A DNA stretch of 19,143 nucleotides from Nephromyces sp. MM_2019 (Eukaryota > Apicomplexa > Aconoidasida > Nephromycida): contig JADHZB010000840.1 of assembly GCA_015657535.1 (NCBI GenBank), forward strand, positions 4,814 through 23,956, in the 5' to 3' direction. The number at the start of each line of letters is the position of its first letter. Position 1 is the stretch's first letter. The translations under genes and the position numbers were made by a program. Under the pieces are notes generated by a model. The model was not told where the DNA came from and made no database searches. It saw only the letters and a list, made by a program, of their open reading frames with translations. Of this stretch, positions 1 through 9,539 are shown in pieces.

Positions 1-105
1 TGTGGGTGTGTAGTGGTTGTGTGTGGGTGTGTAGTGGTTGTGTGTGGGTGTGTAGTGGTTGTATGTGGGTGTGTAGTGGTTGTGTGTGGGTGTGTAGTGG
101 TTGTG
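1..105 (-). repeat. Coding minisatellite, 5 x 21 bp
   Basis: Five head-to-tail copies of a 21-bp unit, running off the left edge. On the minus strand, in the frame of the Atg13-like exon, each unit encodes HTTTTHP. The only difference between copies is at position 63, which changes a His CAC to CAT and is silent. The array may continue beyond the window. Confidence 0.95.
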
Positions 106-3100
106 TGTAAAGTATCATGTAAATCAAATGTTGATTCTGGTGATAATTGGAAAACTGGGATGTTGCTTAGTGAACTCTTAACCCTATCAAGAAAATTAGT
201 ATTGTATTGTACTGATACTTTCCATGTACCTACATTTGAAGTTATATTGACTAAATTTTGTTGTATAGAAATGTGTGGGTCTTCACTGATGGGTCCCTCA
301 TCATCTGAATGTGTAGCTACATTATAATTAAACATAGAATTGGTATAACCTTTACTAGATGTTGTGTGTGACTTTGAGAGTTGATATGTGTGCATCATTT
401 GTGTAAGGAAACGCAATGCTGTATAAGTAGGTAATGTACGTGTAAATGTGTGCATAATCCTCAAAGCTGAAGATAAATTATTAAGTAATGAATTATTGAG
501 AGATATCTTTTTGTTAGAAGGTATATTTTCAATGGTCCATCTTTCAATAAGTAGTTTATCATTTCCTTGATTTGAGTGTGTATATTTATCATTAATCTCT
601 GTAGGGTGGGTATGTAGATTTTCATGCGTAATTGATATATGATATGTGTGTGTATTATATCATTTGGTGTATTTGTAATATATCTATTCGATTTATAGTG
701 TTAAGAAATATATAGTTTTAGGTTCTATAAATGTACCTGTATAATCTTTTCCATAAGTGTAGTTTGTATTATTGAAAATCTGATTATCCCTATTTGTATT
801 ATAAATCATGTGTTGGTCTGATTGGTTATATAAATAACTAGGTTTGTTTATTGAATCACACACATTTTCTCTAATATAATCTTGTTTATCTGTAGGCTGT
901 GTATTTCTTGACATGCTTGTTCTTGGGTAAGTATGTTGTGTGTGTGTGTCAGATGGAAAAGAGAGTTCAGATTTTTCACCAATAGTAATAGATGAAGGAT
1001 TTAAAAAGTGTGTAAAATCATCTCCTGTAATCTTATTTTTTTCATTCAGTATTTTAGGTGTTTGATTTACTAACAAATTATGTTTCTTTGATATTTCTGA
1101 ATGTTCTGATAATGGGTGTGTAGAATGTGATTCATCCATAAAAGAAGGTGTATTACAAAGATCTATTAGGCGTGATATGATTGGATCTTGATTGTGTGTA
1201 TCTGAAGGATTGAAAATAAGATTTGTTAGGTTTTAATTGGTATATACACTATATATATTTATATATATATATATATATTTATGTGACAACATATTCACGA
1301 TTTTTATATATAAATATGTATTAAATGATGGCTATTATTTAACTATATATATATTTATGTGACAACATATTCACGATTTATAAATATATATATATATATA
1401 TAATTATAAATTAAAAGATAGCTATTGTTTAAATATATATATATATATATATATATATACCTATAGAAATACTTTGATGTGGTTTACACAGATATATATC
1501 AAGCCAAATAGACCATCTTGAATTGAGTGAAAGTAATTCATTGTTACATACACTCTCGTACGTCCAATCTACTTGTGGTGTTTCAAGATTATAGAAACTA
1601 GATCTAATAAATGTATATGGATTTTCAGATTTAGTTTCAGTTACATTATTATTGTTTTCTTCAAATTCAGTCAGATCAATAAAGGGTATTTCACTATTTG
1701 CTACAGTTTCTGTAGTTTTGAATGTATTTAAAATGGAGAGATCTTCTTCTACATATTTCTCAGTTGTTGAATTTGCAAATCTTCTATGTATTTCATATTT
1801 AGGTGGACTATTGGTATGAATAATAGGCTCGTTAAAGTTGAACTGGAAAGGTATAAGTATTGATTGTTTGTTTATATGTGATTTTATATGTGATTGATCT
1901 GTATTTTCTTTGAAGTGTGTATCTGTTCGATATGCTGGTTTATTCAAATATGAAGAATTATCAGTATCCTTCACCCTATATGAATTATTTGGATAAGGTG
2001 TTTTGGTTAAAAGTGTAGGAGGAGTGTTTAAGCCTAAATCAGATATGTTATTAACATAATTATGTATAGGTGAAGATGATTTTGATTGTGTGTGATGATC
2101 ATCTAATACTCGGGAAATAATTTGAGATTTATCCAATTTACTTTGTGAATTGTGTTGTGATGAATCAATTGTTTCTTTGAAATTTTTTTTACCTTTTTGA
2201 AAATGATAATGACATTGTAAATCTGGAGTGTTTTTATCCCAAAAATTTATTTCTAAACTATTAAGTTGTGTGTTAATATCTAAATATGTATTCTCTATCT
2301 CAATATTATTTTGTTTATGTTCAACATTATACATTTCATTGCTTTTAGATTCATTTTGGGTGCATGTGTTAGTGTTTGGAATTTGTTTTGCAAATTTGTT
2401 TTGAGTACAAATCTCTTTAGGTGCATTATTTGCTTCGTTATTGGTTTCTTGAAGATCCGCCTTACTCAGAAATTCTGTAATAATATTATTTCCATGTGTG
2501 TGTGCAACATTCCTCTTATCTTTATTATCTTGACCTTTTATATCTTTATTCATAACCACAGATTCAATCCCGAATGGTTCATGTGTATCTTTAACATTAT
2601 CTCTATTTATGGTGCAAGCTTCAGACTGTGTATCTAGTTCAGGATTATGTTTACAATGTATCTTTTTGTTTACAGAGTTAATCTCGTTTTCTTGCTCTGG
2701 TTTATTAATTTTGTACTTATTTCTTTCATTAATGTTTGCTTGGAGTTCTTCTAAAGGAATATCAGTGTTTAAATCTATAGAAAAGGAGTTTTGAGGTTTG
2801 ATAGAAAATTTGCACCTAGTTAGGTCCAATTCAATCTTGTTTAGTTTCTCTGAATCTTTTATTTTATCGATTGTGGATTGATTGGGTGATTTTGGTGCTA
2901 ATGTTGAATTATTATACTCATTCCTTCTTTCCTTAATAAAAATTTCATCCAAAGAGTCATAATTAGAGTTATTAGGAAGAGGATCCAACTTTTGTTGTTC
3001 ATTATGGGATTGATCACATTTCTCAGAAAATTTTTGATGGGAAGGCTTCACGCTGTTTTCTTCATTTTCATTACCTTTCTTTGGTATATTAAGGAGTGGA

Positions 3101-3204
3101 ATTATTGGTATATTACTGAGATTACCTCTTGAAGTTATTATTGTATCTAAAATTTGCCTTATCCATTGCTTTTGAAGTGTTTCCAAATTTCTGGGGGTGA
3201 TCAT
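1..3204 (-). CDS. ATG13: Atg13-like HORMA protein with huge low-complexity inserts (3' end beyond window)
   Basis: Three exons, reading leftward: 3204-1461, 1201-737 and 598 to the left edge, where it stays open (935 residues visible). Introns 1460-1202 (259 bp) and 736-599 (138 bp) are GT-AG and both phase 1; each contains in-frame stops, so splicing is required. The start ATG at 3204 is the first after an in-frame TAA at 3231-3229. Most of the protein is Asn/Thr/Ser/His/Lys-rich disorder. Ordered islands are a helix at residues 8-27 (LETLQKQWIRQILDTIITSR), FYNLETPQ at 537-544, WSIWLDIYL at 564-572, LLIERWTI at 752-759, a helix at about 775-800 containing HTFTRTLPTY, and TWKVSVQYNTNF at 861-872. 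Their order and spacing pattern match the Atg13 HORMA fold: first helix, W/F-N-L strand, hydrophobic strand, ERW strand, then the helix with T-R-x-x-P-x-Y. A disordered tail follows, as in Atg13. Known family role: scaffold of the Atg1/ULK1 autophagy-initiation kinase complex. The gene is secure; the Atg13 identity is an inference from eye-matched motifs. Confidence 0.72.
1255..1460. repeat. Two-copy tandem repeat plus (TA)n tracts filling intron 1 of the Atg13-like gene
   Basis: A conserved core, TTTATGTGACAACATATTCA, begins at 1278 and again at 1354 (76 bp apart). A second core (GATGGCTATTATTTAA at 1327, GATAGCTATTGTTTAA at 1417) recurs 90 bp apart. The shift from 76 to 90 bp comes from variable TA tracts between the cores. 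A (TA)n tract abuts the splice donor at 1460-1459, so the donor reads G|GTATATAT. Confidence 0.85.
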
Positions 3205-3393
3205 CCTTCGAAATTGAAAGTTTTTTCTTTAATGAAAGATGTGTAAGCTTGATAAAATTTATTTTGAGTAACTCAGATCCCTTTATATAACTGTTATATA
3301 TTAATTAAATTCAAAGCGCCATAGGTAGAGTTAGTTCATGAGAAAATGTCAATATAAGTTTTGAACATTATACATGGGATAATATAATAGGCT

Positions 3394-3714
3394 TCAAGGA
3401 CGCTTGGTTATATCTATGGTTATAATATATCCCATAAATATATAAAGTAGATATTGTGTAGGAATGACTGAGTTGAAGATGTATTTAGTCCTGATAGACA
3501 GTGTGAAATAAAAATTCAGGGGAACTGTTTTGGAATCTATAAAAATATAGGCTCGCATTTTACCTTGAGAGTGTAACAATACTGGAATATTTGAATAGTA
3601 GGCTATTTTAAAAACCTAAAATAAAATTTATACTCACCTTTACATATGTATGTGATCCTGAGCTCTTTCCTTTACGTTTGAATGTGAATAATTTAGAGGG
3701 TGCATCCATTAAAA
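3394..3714 (-). CDS. Possible small two-exon gene, unidentified
   Basis: An ATG near 3709 opens a 24-codon segment (MDAPSKLFTFKRK..., ending SHTYVK) followed at once by a textbook donor, AAG|GTGAGT. An acceptor TTTTATTTTAG lies only 22 nt downstream and is in phase 0. From there a frame of about 78 codons runs to a TGA at 3396-3394 (VFKIAYY... to ITKRP), giving about 100 residues. The last third is hydrophobic and could hold one membrane segment. I do not recognise a family. A 22-nt intron is very short compared with the 138-590 bp introns elsewhere here, and an open frame of this size is not rare by chance in this DNA. The donor may instead belong to a first exon spliced to something else. 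Confidence 0.25.
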
Positions 3715-3985
3715 CTGTTTAAGTACCAATTGTATTCAGACTTTATGTAAAACGAAATTGTTTTTCCCTCAATGATTCTTTCTGAAATATACATTATGAA
3801 TCCGGAAACTTAAGAATGAGTTTGAATGATTTGTTATGGCTAGTTGTGGTTAAATGGTGAGTTTTTTAAATCACTTTCAGCTATTAATAAATGAGTAAAA
3901 TAAAACATTGGGCCAGAAAAACAAAAGGCGGGAAAGCTCCAGATTTATTCAACTGCATCTGAGCTGCCTCATTATGTCACCTAAA

Positions 3986-3997
3986 GCCTTCGAAGGC
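3986..3997. repeat. Perfect 12-bp palindrome GCCTTCGAAGGC
   Basis: A GC-richer palindrome in very AT-rich surroundings, between the candidate exon and the small-gene candidate. It could be a regulatory dyad, or part of an exon if the minus-strand candidates belong to one gene. Confidence 0.5.
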
Positions 3998-4071
3998 ATC
4001 ATAATCTATATTTTATGTATTGTAGCTAAGTTGAATAGAATTAGATGATTAATCAAAAGTACTTACATTTT

Positions 4072-4123
4072 TATGGCAACGGTCTTCAGTAGCGTAGTCC
4101 CAATATTCAAGAGCGGGTGCAAT
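4072..4123 (-). other. Isolated candidate exon with a strong splice donor
   Basis: On the minus strand a less AT-rich stretch ends in AAAAAT|GTAAGT. One frame, bounded upstream by a possible acceptor (ACAAAACAG), reads HFPQNIAPALEY... to DRCHKN and looks protein-like. Another frame, starting at an ATG near 4173, also reads into the donor. No homology is recognised and no downstream exon is certain, so the boundaries are approximate. Confidence 0.2.
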
Positions 4124-4571
4124 ATTTTGCGGAAAATGCTGTTTTGTTGAAATTTTGGGATCATCAATTAAATTGCAAGATTATAATTAAGAACAGGGGT
4201 TGTATTACTTTCTATATTCTATACGAAATAATTTAACGGGTATCAAAAACATTGCAGATATTAAATAATATGATGCCATGAATCATAGTTCATATGAAAG
4301 GGAAACTTGGGATTAAAAACAGTGTATATATTTATAAATTGCTATTTTTTCAAAAAAATTGATAAAATTTTATCGAATAAGGGAAAATTATAAAATTAGG
4401 TAATGTATTTATTCACACTTTAAGCATGAACTAGTTAGTGGTTTAGTACTTTGTACTGTAACTTATGTATTACCTTTATTTCTAATAATAATTTATTATG
4501 TGTTGATTTAGCGGTATAAGATAACAATATACTGCTATATCTTGTTTTAGTTAATTAATTTTTTTACAGGC

Positions 4572-4589
4572 TGTTTATGTACATAAACA
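4572..4589. repeat. Perfect 18-bp palindrome
   Basis: TGTTTATGTACATAAACA equals its own reverse complement. It lies in non-coding DNA far from any recognised exon and could be a dimeric transcription-factor site or chance. Confidence 0.6.
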
Positions 4590-6429
4590 CAAGATTTTGA
4601 GTTTAGCATGATTGCTTGGGAATTGAATAAAAACTTTATAATGGCTGTTAATTAGTATCTATTTAGGACTACTTTATCAATCGTATAAGCTCAGATGGTT
4701 AAATATATCCAACCAGTTGTTTATAGATTTAAAATTTTGAAAAATGGATAATATTTTAAATTGTGAAATAAACATAACGATTTTTCAATAACACCAAAAG
4801 GGAAATTACTAGTAAATTGCTTCCATAACAAATGGACTTGTTAAGCCTTATAACCCAAAAAAAAAGACAACCAAGATAAATAACCTATCATACTAAAAAA
4901 TGGGTAAATAAGTGATGAATTATCAGCTACATTATACAAATTAAACTTTTCCCTTGATCAAATTAACCAACTGATTTAGATGATGTTTAAAAAATACTAT
5001 CAAAGATGATTTGGGCTGAAAATGTAATTAGTAAAACTATCTATTTTTGAAGATTAGTTAAAGACTATTTCTTATTAATTTCCAAAAGTCTAAAACATCT
5101 TGCAAGATATCTTTGTAAACTTATAAAGTTGGGACATAAATTTCTTACAGAATTCTTTTAATTTTTAAATTTTAACATAGAAACTAATTTTTATGAAACC
5201 TTAAATTATGTAATTGAAGCTACTTAAACTCGAGAGTATAAAGTTATTAAATTTAGTAGCTTTATACAAGTTTAAGCACAAGCATTATAAATGTTTTTGT
5301 TTTTTATTGAAGCAAACTTTTATTTTTCACTTCAGTAATTTAGACATGCACAAAAACCACGATATGAACTAAAGCAAGGAAGCCAAATAACTTAATATTA
5401 GGTTTCGAATCATAGCTAATTCTAACAAGTATTTTCATCTTATAAATTCAATTTTCCAGATTTTTATTTGATTTATATCTTAAATTCACCACATGTGTCA
5501 ACTTTCGATTATCGAGTCATAATAAATTGATTTCATTTTGTTTTTAGCTAATTTGGGAGCTTAACTCCGAACTTTTATAATTATATACATAACTTGACAA
5601 CGCTTGGCTATGATATATAAGTGTTTCTTTATTTTTTACTTTTTATACTCGAAATCTGTATCATGCACAAGTTCTACAAGAGCTACGATTAATATTTAAA
5701 ATCTATCTGGTTATTGCATTTAATTTCATAATATACATACACAAAACTTAATTACTTAGGCTCTAGGTCTCTAGTTAATTACAACATTTATCATTTATTA
5801 TTTAATAATATGTTATTTATCATTCATAGAATTCTCACAGAGCTTCAGATGTTAACCGAATATTAAACACGTATGAGATAGAACCAAAATGACCATATAA
5901 TAGGTTCTTTATTTAAGATTTTCATTTCAGGACAAATAAATAAAAATAATATTCAATGATTAAAGCTTTTTAAAGTGAATAATCATAGGTGAATATAAAA
6001 CGAGTGTGTAGTAAGGAAGTGAGAGGTGTAAAAGGACAATGGAAATGTAATTGTGTTTGTGGTGTTAATTTGGGTAAAATATTGGGATGTGTCTTAGCGT
6101 AATGATTTTTCAGGAAATTCCAGATAAATGTTTACCATCTTATCATAAGATTAATTATCTTGGGGATAATGATTACAAAAGCTTGAACTTAGATACTTTT
6201 CTAAGCAATTCATAAAGAGGTGAAAGATTGAGATGAATATCATTCTATTTCATTATCCAAGAGTTAAAAGTTTTATAAATAATTGGTTAACTTCTGTATT
6301 TTGAAAATCTAGATAAAAATGTTTTGAGTTTTAATAAACGATTATAAATTGTATAGCTATTAATAAACGCCTTGGATTGACAGCTATATGGGTTAATAAT
6401 AGCTATTTTATTAAAGTTGTTTATTTATA

Positions 6430-8073
6430 TTAATAGGGGCTATAATGAGGGGCATGGGTTCTTAGGCTTGCAATTTGTGCAGCATAAATTGCATTCTGTT
6501 GGAAATGTGGTGTAGCGGCAGCCATCTGGTTGTTGTAGTGAAAATGGTGGCCGCCCATGTTTGCCATTCCTGCTGGATTTAACATTGCATTGGCATCTAT
6601 ATAAAAAAAGGTAATAAAGAGATAATAATTAGTTGAGTTATACATGTATTTGACAAATAATTCATAAAAGATGCAAAATAAAATCTTTAAAAAATTGTTG
6701 TTCATTTGAATTAGTTTAAAGAACAAAAGTATAAGAAAATATACCATATATTAATTACTATTCAAATTAACCTTAGTTACAAAATGAAATCCTACTTTGA
6801 AGAGTTTGAGTCACAGATAATATATAAACATATCTAGATATTTTTATTGAGAAAGTAATAATGTATAGATATATTTTCTTAGTATACTCAACAATTTATA
6901 TTCCATGCCTAATAATACATAAAATAAGCAAAATCAAATCATACCCATTTGCGATGGATCTAAGCCTTGTTCATTGGCATCTTCTTCTCCTTTCTTGACC
7001 TTTACTTTTAGGAATTTACCACCAACACTGAAACCGTTCATATGATTAATAGCACTCCTCGCAGATTGTACATTATCAAAGCTGACAAACCCAAAACCAC
7101 GATTTCGTCCACTACTGTCACGCTGGATACGAGCACTACGGATGCTACCGAAATGTTGAAAATGTTGTACAAGATCAGAGTCGGTCCAATCTGATGGAAT
7201 GTGAAAAATGAATAGATTTGATCCCCTTGGGCCATATGAAGAATTTCCCGCAGCCATTGCGTTGCCCATTTGTACTATACCAGCCATTCCAGGCATTGCA
7301 CCCTGAGGTTGCATATCCATTTCCGGGGGCCTTTCCCATTGAGTTACTCCAGTAATAGTGTTATAGTAGTAGGGGTGCTTTTCTGGTGAAGTGTATTCAA
7401 TCCATGGACTTTGGTGACGAGGTATAGTAGTTGTATGATATGGTTGATAATTCATTACTGGGGTCTCCAATTTCTCTGGCTTCTTTTCAGCATATCGTAC
7501 TTCAATTGCTCTCTCACTGCCTGGGAATTTGAACTTACCATCAAGGTTGAAAATTGCAGCTTTTGCTTCTTCAGCATTTGAATATGTAACAAGGGCCCAA
7601 CCCCGGTTCTCATGTGTCTTATCAGCATGGTAGAAAAAGGTGATAATCGTACCATGCTCGGCCATTTCAGATTTTACTTCCTCCTATTTTGACAGAACGA
7701 AAAGAGTAGAAAAGAAAATAATGAGATGTGGGTATATCAAATATATACTCAAAATATTATGAAAGTGAATTTATAAATGTATATATACTCTATAGAATGT
7801 AAATATGGATTTACAAATATATTTTCGCCATAATACTTGAAAGTATAGTTGTAAGTTCTAAAGAGTGGATTAGGAGGCTCCATAATTGAATAAGTGATGA
7901 TATGAGAAGTTGAGATTTAAACTTAGTAGTGATTAATAATTATTATGAAGAAAATTTTTTAAATGAGTATAATCGTGTAAAAATATAAATATGTGATTAA
8001 TTACCTCTTGTACAGTGTGTGGGATAGTTCCCACGAATACTTTTGTAAATCTATCACTAACAGGATTCATCAT
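6430..8073 (-). CDS. CELF/Bruno-type RNA-binding protein, RRM-WW-RRM (complete CDS)
   Basis: Three exons: 8073-8005, 7683-6945 and 6596-6430 (975 nt, 324 residues, stop TAA). Introns 8004-7684 (321 bp, phase 0, GAG|GTAATT) and 6944-6597 (348 bp, phase 1, G|GTATGA) are GT-AG. RRM1 spans about residues 10-90 with RNP2 VFVGTI (12-17) and a divergent RNP1 RGWALVTY (50-57). A WW domain spans about 115-143, with W117, the YYYN aromatic block and W139 plus PP. RRM2 spans about 178-255 with RNP2 LFIFHI and a perfect RNP1 RGFGFVSF (218-225), most like the third RRM of CELF proteins. Met/Gly/Ala-rich linkers lie between domains and the tail is His/Asn/Gln-rich. Family role: mRNA binding for splicing, stability or translation control; the WW domain would bind proline-rich partners. 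The first ATG of a doublet is chosen. An acceptor-like CCTTACAG nine bases upstream suggests a 5' UTR intron. Confidence 0.93.
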
Positions 8074-8100
8074 TTTTTGTATCTGTAAGGAATTGGAAAA
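8074..8100 (-). promoter_or_regulatory. Probable splice acceptor in the CELF-type 5' UTR
   Basis: TTTTCCAATTCCTTACAG followed by ATACAAAA and the ATG. The pyrimidine-rich tract ending in CAG suggests that the leader is spliced just before the start codon. The matching donor and the transcription start cannot be located by eye. Confidence 0.5.
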
Positions 8101-9505
8101 GGAAGTTGCATTAGATTTAATATTTGTGTCATATATGGTGTAAATGTAATATAGCAGATTTGAGACAAGATTTATATTGATGATATTTTATATAAGTGTA
8201 TGTGGAATAATGATAAGTAATACTGTATCTGTTCCAAACTACCAGAGAATTGAAGCATAAGATATGGGAAATGAACATTTATCCAACTAATTTGAATCAA
8301 GTGTAAAGTGAATATGATAGGGAGATAAATTTCATGAGCATTAGAAAAGAGTATTAAATCTATAAGTATACATGAGGTTGCTATGTGTAAATATGTATAA
8401 TCTTATTCTTAAAATTGTGAATATCTGATATATGTCGAATATAATCTATGCAAATGAATATTAGAGGTGTGTGTTAAGTATATATAGGAACGGGTGTATA
8501 GATCGTGCCATGTTACATTCTAGTGTTTGTAATATACGTATAAGATTCTATGATCAAGTAGTAGCATACACAAGCTAGGGTAGGAATAGCATAGCTCTAT
8601 AATTGCAAACTAAAATTATGTAATGTTTAAGCTATCTTAAAGAGTTTCCTCGAATGTGTGTTTTAAACTTAATGCATGTTCTTTGGGTGGGGGAGTTGTT
8701 TTTATAAGGTTTTGGTTAGAGTTTAAATATTTGATGAGTTAATGCATAACTCTTGTATGTGTAGATATGTATGAATGAGATTGAAGCCATCAACCATCAT
8801 GTTATAATATCGGTTGCCACATAGTAGGGTAAATCATTCACACACAGTGCCCCCAAATCTCAAAGTGAGGTAGATAAGAAGAATAGGTTATTTTAAATAT
8901 ACAGGGACGAGAGAATGAATTATTGTGGATGTAAACATGTATATCTTCAGTCTTCTTTGAGAAGAAATTTAAGTGGGTTTAGGAATTATTGTTAAGGATG
9001 TTTATACTTACCAAGAAGAAGGAGACGAGTAACTGAGATAAAAGGAGTTATACAATGTCCTATGTGCGTAAATTTGTGCTTGGGATTATGTATGTGTTTT
9101 GTATATTATTGTGTATATGAATGTGTATATCAACGTGTATATATGTGTATATATGTGTTTTGAGTGTGTAATATAATTTTTTAAGAGAAAGATAAAAGAT
9201 ACAAAATTTGATGTATAATATTAATTGGCTTGTACAAATATGGAGAAACGAAAACACGCTGTATATGTATGTATGAATATAAATTTATTTGCAGTTTAAA
9301 TGTAACGAAAAGGATCGGAGGATATTATAAAATGTTTTTTTAAAGGGGAAGGTTATAGTTAACTTGGGTTTGGTATGTTTTAGTGTGTCTGTGTGTATAT
9401 GTATATGTATATGTGTGTAGTGATGACTTAGAATTATTGTGTATAACTCGTTGGTTAGACGTCAATTATGTACAAGAGTTAAGAGTTAAGTGGTATGTAT
9501 AGTTT

Positions 9506-9539
9506 GGGGGGGAGAAGCTTATGGGAGGGATGTGGGGGG
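9506..9539 (+). other. Clustered G-runs, possible G-quadruplex
   Basis: Four runs of at least three Gs (7, 3, 3 and 6) with loops of 10, 1 and 4 bases, in DNA otherwise poor in G. The 10-base loop makes a stable quadruplex uncertain. The G-rich strand is opposite to the sense strand of both flanking genes. Confidence 0.4.

Larger units (their letters stand above)
3205..6429. other. Intergenic region, mostly featureless AT-rich DNA
   Basis: Between the Atg13-like start and the CELF-type stop. Apart from the two weak candidates listed separately I see no exon supported by both coding character and splice sites. The right part (about 5990-6430) is the likely 3' UTR or downstream region of the CELF-type gene, with a CA-rich minus strand. 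Two perfect palindromes lie at 3986-3997 and 4572-4589. Confidence 0.6.

Noticed and set aside
1..105. Telomere-like or CRISPR-like array at the left edge
   Set aside because: Copies are directly adjacent with no spacers, the unit is 21 bp and not telomere-type, and the array continues a coding exon.
13..327. Plus-strand frame beginning with repeated Val-Val-Cys-Gly-Cys
   Set aside because: It is the antisense of the HTTTTHP repeat exon. The minus-strand frame is longer, continues past the array and joins the upstream exons in phase.
2311..2794. Plus-strand hydrophobic open frames rich in Phe and Ile
   Set aside because: They are antisense shadows of the Asn/Lys-rich minus-strand exon.
3204..3714. 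Joining the MDAPSKLF segment as first exon of the Atg13-like gene
   Set aside because: Its donor is phase 0. The plausible acceptors at the Atg13-like start need phase 2, and the only phase-0 acceptor has a poor pyrimidine tract and would delete most of the first conserved helix.
5400..5416. GGTTTCGAATC, resembling a tRNA T-arm
   Set aside because: No D-arm, anticodon arm or acceptor stem can be paired at the right distance on either strand.
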